From positions 8,481,398 to 8,545,397 of the forward strand of contig NC_080057.1 in assembly GCF_026212465.1 (NCBI RefSeq): 64,000 nucleotides of DNA, given 5' to 3'. Positions 1 through 13,000 of the stretch are shown piece by piece; positions within the stretch are counted from its first letter, which is position 1, and the number at the start of each line of letters is the position of its first letter. A model generated the notes under the pieces. It was not told the origin of the DNA, made no database searches, and worked only from the letters and a program-made list of their open reading frames with translations. The position numbers and the translations under genes are program-made. This DNA is from Amaranthus tricolor (lineage: Eukaryota; Streptophyta; Magnoliopsida; Caryophyllales; Amaranthaceae).

Positions 1-1833
1 TCATTCTTCATTGATCATTGATCCTTGTTTATTCTTCATCGTTCATTCTTCATTGATCATTGCTCCTTGTTCATTCTTCATCGTTCATTCTTCATTGATC
101 TTTGATCCTTGTTCATTCTTCATCGTTCATTCGTCATTTATCATTGATCCTTGTTCATTCTTCATCGTTCATTCTTCATTGATCATTGATCCTTGTTCAT
201 TCTTCATCGTTCATTCTTCATTCATCATTGATCCTTGTTCATTCTTCATCGTTCATTTGTCATTGATAATTGATCCTTGTTTATTCTTCATCGTTCATTC
301 TTCATTGAACATTGATCCTTGTTCATTCTTCATCGTTCATTCTTCATTGATCATTGATCCTTGTTCATTCTTCATCGTTCATTCGTCATTGATCATTGAT
401 CCTTGTTCATTCTTCATCGTTCATTCTTCATTGAGCATTGATCCTTGCTCATTCTTCATCGTTCATTCTTCATTGATCATTGATCCTTGTTCATTCTTCA
501 TCGTTCATTCGTCATTGACCATTGATCCTTGTTTATTCTTCATCGTTCATTATTCATTGATCATTGATCCTTGTTCATTCTTCATCGTTCATTTGTCATT
601 GATAATTGAACCTTGTTTATTCTTCATCGTTCATTCTTCATTGAACATTGATCCTTGTTCATTCTTCATCGTTCATTCTTCATTGATCATTGATCCTTGT
701 TCATTCTTCATCGTTCATTCGTCATTGATCATTGATCCTTGTTCATTCTTCATCGTTCATTCTTCATTGACCATTGATCCTTGTTCATTCTTCATCGTTC
801 ATTCGTCATTGACCATTAATCCTTGTTCATTCTTCATCGTTCATTCTTCATTGATCATTGATCCTTGTTTATTCTTCATCGTTCATTCTTCATTGAACAT
901 TAATCCTTGTTCATTCTTCATCGTTCATTCTTCATTGATCATTGACCCTTGTTCATTCTTCATCGTTCATTCTTCATTGATCATTAATCCTTGTTTATTC
1001 TTCATCGTTCATTCTTCATTGATCATTAATCCTTGTTCATTCTTCATCGTTCATTCTTCATTGATCATTGACCCTTGTTCATTCTTCATCGTTCATTCTT
1101 CATTGATCATTGATCCTTGTTCATTCTTCATCGTTCATTCGTCATTGATCATTGATCCTTGTTCATTCTTCATCGTTCATTCTTCATTGATCATTGATCC
1201 TTGTTCATTCTTCATCGTTCATTCTTCATTGATCATTGATCCTTGTTCATTTTTCATCGTTCATTCGTCATTCATCATTGATCCTTGTTCATTCTTCATC
1301 GTTCATTCTTCATTGATCATTGATCCTTGTTCATTCTTCATCGTTCATCCTTCATTGATCATTGATCCTTGTTCCTTGTTCATCGTTCATTCGTCATTGA
1401 CCATTGATCCTTGTTCATTCTTTCATTCTTCATTGATCATTGATTCTTGTTCATTCTTCATCGTTCATTCGTTATTGATCATTGATCCTTGTTTATTCTT
1501 CATCATTTATTCTTCATTGATCATTGATCCTTGTTCATTCTACATCGTTCATTCGTCATTGACCATTGATCCTTGTTCATTCTTCTTCGTTCATTCGTCA
1601 TTGACCATTAATTCTTGTTTATTCTTCATCGTTCATTCTTCATTGATCATTGATCCTTTTTCATTCTTCATCGTTCATTTGTCATTGATCATTGACCCTT
1701 GTTCATTCTTCATCGTTCATTCTTCATTGATCATTGATCCTTGTTCATTCTTCATCGTTCATTCTTCATTGATCATTGATCCTGGTTCATTCTTCATCGT
1801 TCATCTTGTTCATTCTTCATCGTTTATTCTTCA

Positions 1834-4800
1834 TTGATCATTGATCCTTGTTCATTCTTCATCGTTCATTCGTCATTCATCACTGATCCTTGTTCATTCT
1901 TCATCGTTCATTCGTCATTGACCATTGATCCTTGTTCATTCTTTATCGTTCATTCGTCATTGATCATTGATCCTTGTTCATTCTTCATCGTTCATTCTTC
2001 ATTGATCATTGATCCTTGTTCATTCTTCATCGTTCATTCGTCATTGACCATTAATCCTTGTTCATTCTTCATCGTTCATTCTTCATTGATCATTGATCCT
2101 TGTTCATTCTTCATCGTTCATTCTTCATTGATCATTGTTCCTTGTTCATTCTTCATCGTTCATTCGTCATTGACCATTGATCCTTGTTAATTCTTCATCG
2201 TTCATTCTTCATTGATCATTGATCCTTGTTCATTCTTCATCGTTTATTCTTCATTGATCATTGATCCTTGTTCATTGTTCATCGTTCATTCGTCATTGAC
2301 TATTGATCCTTGTTCATTCTTCATCGTTCATTCTTCATTGATCATTGATCCTTGTTTATTCTTCATCGTTCATTCTTCATTGATCATTGATCCTTGTTCA
2401 TTCTTCATTGACTATTGATCCTTGTTCATTCTTCATTGTTCATTGTTCATTGATCATTGATCCTTGTTCATTCTTCTTCGTTCATTCTTCATTGATCATG
2501 GATCCTTGTTCATTCCTCATCGTTCATTCTTCATTGATCATTGATCCTTGTTCATTCTTCATCGTTCATTCGTCATTGACCATTGATCCTTGTTCATTCT
2601 TCATCGTCCATTCGTCATTGATCATTGATCCTTGTTCATTCTTTCATTCTTCATTGATCATTGATTCTTGTTCATTCTTCATCGTTCATTCGTTATTGAT
2701 CATTGATCCTTGTTTATTCTTCATCATTTATTCTTCATTGATCATTGATCCTTGTTCATTCTACATCGTTCATTCGTCATTGACCATTAATCCTTGTTCA
2801 TTCTTCATCGTTCATTCTTCATTGATCATTGATCCTGGTTCATTCTTCATCGTTCATCTTGTTCATTCTTCATCGTTTATTCTTCATTGATCATTGATCC
2901 TTGTTCATTCTTCATCGTTCATTCGTCATTCATCACTGATCCTTGTTCATTCTTCATCGTTCATTCGTCATTGACCATTGATCCTTGTTCATTCTTTATC
3001 GTTCATTCGTCATTGATCATTGATCCTTGTTCATTCTTCATCGTTCATTCTTCATTGATCATTGATCCTTGTTCATTCTTCATCGTTCATTCGTCATTGA
3101 CCATTAATCCTTGTTCATTCTTCATCGTTCATTCTTCATTGATCATTGATCCTTGTTCATTCTTCATCGTTCATTCTTCATTGATCATTGTTCCTTGTTC
3201 ATTCTTCATCGTTCATTCGTCATTGACCATTGATCCTTGTTAATTCTTCATCGTTCATTCTTCATTGATCATTGATCCTTGTTCATTCTTCATCGTTCAT
3301 TCTTCATTGATCATTGATCCTTGTTCATTGTTCATCGTTCATTCGTCATTGACTATTGATCCTTGTTCATTCTTCATCGTTCATTCTTCATTGATCATTG
3401 ATCCTTGTTTATTCTTCATCGTTCATTCTTCATTGATCATTGATCCTTGTTCATTCTTCATTGACTATTGATCCTTGTTCATTCTTCATTGTTCATTGTT
3501 CATTGATCATTGATCCTTGTTCATTCTTCTTCGTTCATTCTTCATTGATCATGGATCCTTGTTCATTCCTCATCGTTCATTCTTCATTGATCATTGATCC
3601 TTGTTCATTCTTCATCGTTCATTCGTCATTGACCATTGATCCTTGTTCATTCTTCATCGTCCATTCGTCATTGATCATTGATCCTTGTTCATTCTTCATT
3701 GACTATTGATCCTTGTTCATTCTTCATTGATCATTGATCCTTGTTCATTCTTCATCGTTCATTCGTCATTGATCATTGATCCTTGTTCATTCTTCATCGT
3801 TCATTCTTCATTGACCATTGATCCTTGTTCATTCTTCATCGTTCATTCGTCATTGACCATTAATCCTTGTTCATTCTTCATCGTTCATTCTTCATTGATC
3901 ATTGATCCTTGTTTATTCTTCATCGTTCATTCTTCATTGAACATTAATCCTTGTTCATTCTTCATCGTTCATTCTTCATTGATCATTGACCCTTGTTCAT
4001 TCTTCATCGTTCATTCTTCATTGATCATTAATCCTTGTTTATTCTTCATCGTTCATTCTTCATTGATCATTAATCCTTGTTCATTCTTCATCGTTCATTC
4101 TTCATTGATCATTGACCCTTGTTCATTCTTCATCGTTCATTCTTCATTGATCATTGATCCTTGTTCATTCTTCATCGTTCATTCGTCATTGATCATTGAT
4201 CCTTGTTCATTCTTCATCGTTCATTCTTCATTGATCATTGATCCTTGTTCATTCTTCATCGTTCATTCTTCATTGATCATTGATCCTTGTTCATTTTTCA
4301 TCGTTCATTCGTCATTCATCATTGATCCTTGTTCATTCTTCATCGTTCATTCTTCATTGATCATTGATCCTTGTTCATTCTTCATCGTTCATCCTTCATT
4401 GATCATTGATCCTTGTTCCTTGTTCATCGTTCATTCGTCATTGACCATTGATCCTTGTTCATTCTTTCATTCTTCATTGATCATTGATTCTTGTTCATTC
4501 TTCATCGTTCATTCGTTATTGATCATTGATCCTTGTTTATTCTTCATCATTTATTCTTCATTGATCATTGATCCTTGTTCATTCTACATCGTTCATTCGT
4601 CATTGACCATTGATCCTTGTTCATTCTTCTTCGTTCATTCGTCATTGACCATTAATTCTTGTTTATTCTTCATCGTTCATTCTTCATTGATCATTGATCC
4701 TTTTTCATTCTTCATCGTTCATTTGTCATTGATCATTGACCCTTGTTCATTCTTCATCGTTCATTCTTCATTGATCATTGATCCTTGTTCATTCTTCATC

Positions 4801-7089
4801 GTTCATTCTTCATTGATCATTGATCCTGGTTCATTCTTCATCGTTCATCTTGTTCATTCTTCATCGTTTATTCTTCATTGATCATTGATCCTTGTTCATT
4901 CTTCATCGTTCATTCGTCATTCATCACTGATCCTTGTTCATTCTTCATCGTTCATTCGTCATTGACCATTGATCCTTGTTCATTCTTTATCGTTCATTCG
5001 TCATTGATCATTGATCCTTGTTCATTCTTCATCGTTCATTCTTCATTGATCATTGATCCTTGTTCATTCTTCATCGTTCATTCGTCATTGACCATTAATC
5101 CTTGTTCATTCTTCATCGTTCATTCTTCATTGATCATTGATCCTTGTTCATTCTTCATCGTTCATTCTTCATTGATCATTGTTCCTTGTTCATTCTTCAT
5201 CGTTCATTCGTCATTGACCATTGATCCTTGTTAATTCTTCATCGTTCATTCTTCATTGATCATTGATCCTTGTTCATTCTTCATCGTTCATTCTTCATTG
5301 ATCATTGATCCTTGTTCATTGTTCATCGTTCATTCGTCATTGACTATTGATCCTTGTTCATTCTTCATCGTTCATTCTTCATTGATCATTGATCCTTGTT
5401 TATTCTTCATCGTTCATTCTTCATTGATCATTGATCCTGGTTCATTCTTCATTGACTATTGATCCTTGTTCATTCTTCATTGTTCATTGTTCATTGATCA
5501 TTGATCCTTGTTCATTCTTCTTCGTTCATTCTTCATTGATCATGGATCCTTGTTCATTCCTCATCGTTCATTCTTCATTGATCATTGATCCTTGTTCATT
5601 CTTCATCGTTCATTCGTCATTGACCATTGATCCTTGTTCATTCTTCATCGTCCATTCGTCATTGATCATTGATCCTTGTTCATTCTTTCATTCTTCATTG
5701 ATCATTGATTCTTGTTCATTCTTCATCGTTCATTTGTTATTGATCATTGATCCTTGTTTATTCTTCATCATTTATTCTTCATTGATCATTGATCCTTGTT
5801 CATTCTACATCGTTCATTCGTCATTGACCATTAATCCTTGTTCATTCTTCATCGTTCATTCTTCATTGATCATTGATCCTGGTTCATTCTTCATCGTTCA
5901 TCTTGTTCATTCTTCATCGTTTATTCTTCATTGATCATTGATCCTTGTTCATTCTTCATCGTTCATTCGTCATTCATCACTGATCCTTGTTCATTCTTCA
6001 TCGTTCATTCGTCATTGACCATTGATCCTTGTTCATTCTTTATCGTTCATTCGTCATTGATCATTGATCCTTGTTCATTCTTCATCGTTCATTCTTCATT
6101 GATCATTGATCCTTGTTCATTCTTCATCGTTCATTCGTCATTGACCATTAATCCTTGTTCATTCTTCATCGTTCATTCTTCATTGATCATTGATCCTTGT
6201 TCATTCTTCATCGTTCATTCTTCATTGATCATTGTTCCTTGTTCATTCTTCATCGTTCATTCGTCATTGACCATTGATCCTTGTTAATTCTTCATCGTTC
6301 ATTCTTCATTGATCATTGATCCTTGTTCATTCTTCATCGTTCATTCTTCATTGATCATTGATCCTTGTTCATTGTTCATCGTTCATTCGTCATTGACTAT
6401 TGATCCTTGTTCATTCTTCATCGTTCATTCTTCATTGATCATTGATCCTTGTTTATTCTTCATCGTTCATTCTTCATTGATCATTGATCCTTGTTCATTC
6501 TTCATTGACTATTGATCCTTGTTCATTCTTCATTGTTCATTGTTCATTGATCATTGATCCTTGTTCATTCTTCTTCGTTCATTCTTCATTGATCATGGAT
6601 CCTTGTTCATTCCTCATCGTTCATTCTTCATTGATCATTGATCCTTGTTCATTCTTCATCGTTCATTCGTCATTGACCATTGATCCTTGTTCATTCTTCA
6701 TCGTCCATTCGTCATTGATCATTGATCCTTGTTCATTCTTTCATTCTTCATTGATCATTGATTCTTGTTCATTCTTCATCGTTCATTCGTTATTGATCAT
6801 TGATCCTTGTTTATTCTTCATCATTTATTCTTCATTGATCATTGATCCTTGTTCATTCTACATCGTTCATTCGTCATTGACCATTAATCCTTGTTCATTC
6901 TTCATCGTTCATTCTTCATTGATCATTGATCCTTGTTCATTCTTCATCGTTCATTCTTCATTGATCATTGATCCTTGTTCATTCTTCATCGTTCATTCGT
7001 TATTCATCATTGATCCTTGTTCATTCTTCATCGTTCATTCTTCATTGATTATTGATCCTTGTTCATTCTTCCTCGTTCATTCTTCATAG
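1834..7089. repeat. Higher-order repeats of 1,053 bp and 3,044 bp
   Basis: The same succession of variant monomers starts at 1834, 2887, 4878 and 5931. The steps 1834 to 2887 and 4878 to 5931 are both 1,053 bp. The step 1834 to 4878 is 3,044 bp, and that longer relation extends back to about 690 versus 3734. Each unit opens just after a short 23-bp junction monomer (CCTGGTTC followed by CATCTTGTTC, near 1780-1810, 2833, 4824 and 5877). Each then carries a point stop (TTGTTAATTC near 2187, 3240, 5231 and 6284) and a 28-bp monomer ending the open frame near 2418, 3471, 5462 and 6515. The second unit departs from the pattern after about 3690. A further copy begins at 14410. This indicates a nested higher-order repeat made by successive unequal exchanges. 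Confidence 0.9.
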
Positions 7090-10000
7090 ATCATTGATTC
7101 TTGTTCACTCTTCATCGTTCATTCTTCATTGATCATTGATCCTTGTTCATTCTTCATCGTTCATTCGTCATTGACCATTGATCCTTGTTCATTCTTCATC
7201 GTTCATTCGTCATTGATCATTGATCCTTGTTCATTCTTCATTGATCATTGATCCTTGTTCATTCTTCATCGTTCATTCGTCATTGACCATTAATCCTTGT
7301 TCATTCTTCATCGTTCATTCTTCATTGATCATTGATCCTTGTTCATTCTTCATCGTTCATCCTTCATTGATCATTGATTCTTGTTCATTCTTCATCGTTC
7401 ATTCGTCATTGACCATTAATCCTTGTTCATTCTTCATCGTTCATTCTTCATTGATCATTGATCCTTGTTCATTCTTCATCGTTCATTTGTCATTGATAAT
7501 TCATCCTTGTTTATTCTTCATCGTTCATTCTTCATTGATCATTGATCCTTGTTCATTCTTCATCGTTCATTCTTCATTGATCATTGATCCTTGTTCATTC
7601 TTCATCGTTCATTCGTCATTGATCATTGATCCTTGTTCATTCTTCATTGACCATTGATCCTTGTTCATTCTTCATCGTTCATTCTTCATTGATCATTGAT
7701 CTTTGTTCATTCTTCATTGATCATTGATCCTTGTTCATTCTTCATCGTCCATTCGTCATTGATCATTGATCCTTGTTCATTCTTCATCGTTCATTCTTCA
7801 TTGATCATTGATTCTTGTTGATTCTTCATCGTTCATTCGTTATTGATCATTGATCCTTGTTTATTCTTCATCATTTTTTCTTCATTGATCATTGATCCTT
7901 GTTCATTCTACATCGTTCATTCGTCATTGACCATTGATCCTTGTTCATTCTTCATCGTTCATTCTTCATTGATCATTGATCCTTGTTCATTCTTCATCGT
8001 TCATTCTTCATTGAGCATTAATCTTTGTTCATTCTTCATCGTTCATTCTTCATTGATCTTTGATCCTTGTTCATTCTTCATCGTTCATTCGTCATTTATC
8101 ATTGATCCTTGTTCATTCTTCATCGTTCATTCTTCATTGATCATTGATCCTTGTTCATTCTTCATCGTTCATTCTTCATTCATCATTGATCCTTGTTCAT
8201 TCTTCATCGTTCATTTGTCATTGATAATTGATCCTTGTTTATTCTTCATCGTTCATTCTTCATTGAACATTGATCCTTGTTCATTCTTCATCGTTCATTC
8301 TTCATTGATCATTGATCCTTGTTCATTCTTCATCGTTCATTCGTCATTGATCATTGATCCTTGTTCATTCTTCATCGTTCATTCTTCATTGAGCATTGAT
8401 CCTTGCTCATTCTTCATCGTTCATTCTTCATTGATCATTGATCCTTGTTCATTCTTCATCGTTCATTCGTCATTGACCATTGATCCTTGTTTATTCTTCA
8501 TCGTTCATTATTCATTGATCATTGATCCTTGTTCATTCTTCATCGTTCATTTGTCATTGATAATTGATCCTTGTTTATTCTTCATCGTTCATTGTTCATT
8601 GAACATTGATCCTTGTTCATTCTTCATCGTTCATTCTTCATTGATCATTGATCCTTGTTCATTCTTCATCGTTCATTCGTCATTGATCATTGATCCTTGT
8701 TCATTCTTCATCGTTCATTCTTCATTGACCATTGATCCTTGTTCATTCTTCATCGTTCATTCGTCATTGACCATTAATCCTTGTTCATTCTTCATCGTTC
8801 ATTCTTCATTGATCATTGATCCTTGTTTATTCTTCATCGTTCATTCTTCATTGAACATTAATCCTTGTTCATTCTTCATCGTTCATTCTTCATTGATCAT
8901 TGACCCTTGTTCATTCTTCATCGTTCATTCTTCATTGATCATTGATCCTTGTTCATTCTTCATCGTTCATTCGTCATTCATCATTGATCCTTGTTCATTC
9001 TTCATCGTTCATTCTTCATTGATCATTGATCCTTGTTCATTCTTCATCGTTCATCCTTCATTGATCATTAATCCTTGTTCATTCTTTATCGTTCATTCGT
9101 CATTGACCATTGATCCTTGTTCATTCTTCATAGTGCATTCTTCATTGATCATTTATCCTTGTTCATTCTTCATCTTTCATTCTTCATTGATCATTGATCC
9201 TTGTTCATTCTTCATCGTTCATTCGTCATTGACCATTAATCCTAGTTCATTCTTCATCGTTCATTCGTCATTGATCATTGATCCTTGTTCATTCTTTATC
9301 GTTCATTTGTCATTGATCATTGACCCTTGTTCATTCTTCATCGTTCATTCTTCATTGATCATTGATCCTTGTTCATTCTTCATCGTTCATTCTTCATTGA
9401 TCATTGATACTTGTTCATTCTTCATCGTTCATTCGTCATTGACCATTAATCCTTGTTCATTCTTCATCGTTCATTCTTCATTGATCATTGATCCTTGTTC
9501 ATTCTTCATCGTTCATTCGTCATTGACTATTGATCCTTGTGTATTCTTCATCGTTCATTCTTCATTGATCATTGATCCTTGTTTATTCTTCATCGTTCAT
9601 TCTTCATTGATCATTGATCCGTGTTCATTCTTCATTGTTCATTCTTCATTGAGCATTAATCTTTGTTCATTCTTCATCGTTCATTCTTCATTGAGCATTG
9701 ATCTTTGTTCATTCTTCATCGTTCATTCTTCATTGATCATTGATCCTTGTTCATTATTCATCGTTCATTCTTCATTCATCATTGATCCTTGTTCATTCTT
9801 CATCGTTCATTCTTCATTGACCATTGATCCTTGTTCATTCTTCATCGTTCATTCCTCATTGATCATTGACCCTTGTTCATTCTTCATCGTTCATTCTTCA
9901 TTGACCATTTATCCTTGTTCATTCTTCATCGTTCATTCGTTATTGATCATTGATCCTTGTTCATTCTTCATCATTTATTCTTCATTGATCATTGATCCTT

Positions 10001-13000
10001 GTCCATTCTACATCGTTCATTCGTCATTGACCATTAATCCTTGTTCATTCTTCATCGTTCATTCTTCATTGATCATTGATCCTTGTTCATTCTTCATCGT
10101 TCATTCTTCATTGAGCATTAATCTTTGTTCATTCTTCATCGTTCATTCTTCATTGATCATTGATCGTTGTTCATTCTTCATCGTTCATTCTTCATTCATC
10201 ATTGATCCTTGTTCATTCTTCATCGTTCATTCTTCATTGATCATTGATTCTTGTTCATTCTTCATCGTTCATCCTTCATTGATCATTGATCCTTGTTCAT
10301 TCTTCATCGTTCATTCGTCATTGACCATTAATCCTTGTTCATTCTTCATCGTTCATTCTTCATTGATCATTGATCCTTGTTTATTCTTCATCGTTCATTC
10401 TTCATTGATCATTAATCCTTGTTCATTCTTCATCGTTCATTCTTCATTGATCAATGACCCTTGTTCATTCTTCATCGTTCATTCTTCATTGATCATTGAT
10501 CCTTGTTCATTCTTCATCGTTCATTCGTCATTGATCATTGATCCTAGTTCATTCTTCATCGTTCATTCGTCATTGATCATTGATCCTTGTTCATTCTTTA
10601 TCGTTCATTCTTCATAGACCATTGATCCTTGTTCATTCTTCATCGTTCATTCTTCATTGATCATTGATCCTTGTTCATTCTTCATCGTTCATCCTTCATT
10701 GATCATTGATCCTTGTTCATTCTTCATCGTTCATTCGTCATTGACCATTAATCCTTGTTCATTCTTCATCGTTCATTCTTCATTGATCATTGATCCTTGT
10801 TTATTCTTCATCGTTCATTCTTCATTGATCATTAATCCTTGTTCATTCTTCATCGTTCATTCTTCATAGATCATTGATCCTTGTTCATTCTTCATCGTTC
10901 ATTCTTCATTGATCATTGATCCTTGTTCATTCTTCATCGTTCATCCTTCATTGATCATTGATCCTTGTTCATTCTTCATCGTTCATTCGACATTGACCAT
11001 TAATCCTTGTTCAGTCTTCATCGTTCATTCTTCATTGATCATTGATCCTTGTTCATTGGTCATCGTTCATTCGTCATTGACTATTGATCCTTGTTTATTC
11101 TTCATCGTTCATTCTTCATTGATCATTGATCCTTGTTCATTCTTCATTGACTATTGATCCTTGTTCATTCTTCATTGTTCATTCTTCATTGATCATTGAT
11201 CCTTGTTCATTCTTCTTCGTTCATTCTTCATTGATCATGGATCCTTGTTCATTCCTCATCGTTCATTCTTCATTGATCATTGATCCTTGTTCATTCTTCA
11301 TCGTTCATTCGTCATTGACCATTGATTCTTGTTCATTCTTCATCGTTCATTCGTCATTGACCATTAATCCATGTTCATTCTTCATCGTTCATTCTTCATT
11401 GATCATTGATCATTGTTTATTCTTCATCGTTCATTCTTCATTGATCATTAATCCTTGTTCATTCTTCATCCTTCATTCTTCATTGATCATTGATCCTTGT
11501 TCATTCTTCATCGTTCATTCTTCATTGATCATTGATCCTTGTTCATTCTTCATCGTTCATTCTTCATTGACCATTGATCCTTGTTCATTCTTCATCGTTC
11601 ATTCTTCATTGATCATTGATCCTTGTTCATTCTTCATCGTTCATTTGTCATTGATAATTGATCCTTGTTTATTCTTCATCGTTCATTCTTCATTGATCAT
11701 TGATCCTTGTTCATTCTTCATCGTTCATTCTTCATTGATCATTGATCATTGTTCATTCTTCATCGTTCATTCTTCATTGATCATTGATCCTTGTTTATTC
11801 TTCATCGTTCATTCTTCATTGATCATTAATCCTTGTTCATTCTTCATCGTTCATTCTTCATTGATCATTGAGCCTTGTTCATTCTTCATCGTTCATCCTT
11901 CACTGATCATTGATCCTTGTTCATTCTTCATCGTTCATTCTTCATTGATCATTGATCATTGTTCATTCTTCATCGTTCATTCTTCATTGATCATTGATCC
12001 TTGTTTATTCTTCATCGTTCATTCTTCATTGATCATTAATCCTTGTTCATTCTTCATCGTTCATTCTTCATTGATCATTGAGCCTTGTTCATTCTTCATC
12101 GTTCATCCTTCACTGATCATTGATCCTTGTTCATTCTTCATCGTTCATTCGTCATTGACCATTAATCCTTGTTCATTCTTCATCGTTCATTCTTCATTGA
12201 TCATTGATCCTTGTTCATTCTTCATCGTTCATCATTCATTGATCATTGATCCTTGTTCATTCTTCATCGTTCATTCGTCATTGACCATTAATCCTTTTTC
12301 ATTCTTCATCGTTCATTCTTTATTGATCATTGATCCTTGTTCATTCTTCATCGTTCATTTGTCATTGATCATTGATCCTTGTTTATTCTTCATCGTTCAT
12401 TCTTCATTGATCATTGATCCTTGTTCATTCTTCATCGTTCATTCTTCATTGATCTTTGATCCTTGTTCATTCTTCATCGTTCATTCTCATTTATCATTGA
12501 TCCTTGTTCATTCTTCATCGTTCATTCTTCATTGATCATTGATCCTTGTTCATTCTTCATCGTTCATTCTTCATTGATCATTGATCATTGTTGATTCTTC
12601 ATCGTTCATTCGTCATTGATCATTGATCCTTGTTCATTCTTCATCGTTCATCCTTCACTGATCATTGATCCTTGTTCATTCTTCATCGTTCATTCTTCAT
12701 TGATCATTAATCCTTGTTCATTCTTCATCGTTCATTCTTCATTGATCATTGATCCTTGTTCATTCTTCATCGTTCATCATTCACTGATCATTGATCCTTG
12801 TTCATTCTTCATCGTTCATTCGTCATTGACCATTAATCCTTGTTCATTCTTCATCGTTCATTCTTTATTGATCATTGATCCTTTTTCATTCTTCATCGTT
12901 CATTCTTCATTGACCATTGATCCTTGTTCATTCTTCATCGTTCATTCTTCATTGAGCATTAATCTTTGTTCATTCTTCATCGTTCATTCTTCATTGATCA

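Noticed and set aside
11..1837. Long + strand open frames throughout the satellite (for example 608, 924 and 469 codons) as genes for a cysteine-containing repeat protein
   Set aside because: They follow from a 42-bp stop-free monomer. Variants are mainly non-synonymous, starts and stops fall at random monomer mutations or length changes, and no promoter, intron or non-repetitive coding sequence accompanies them.
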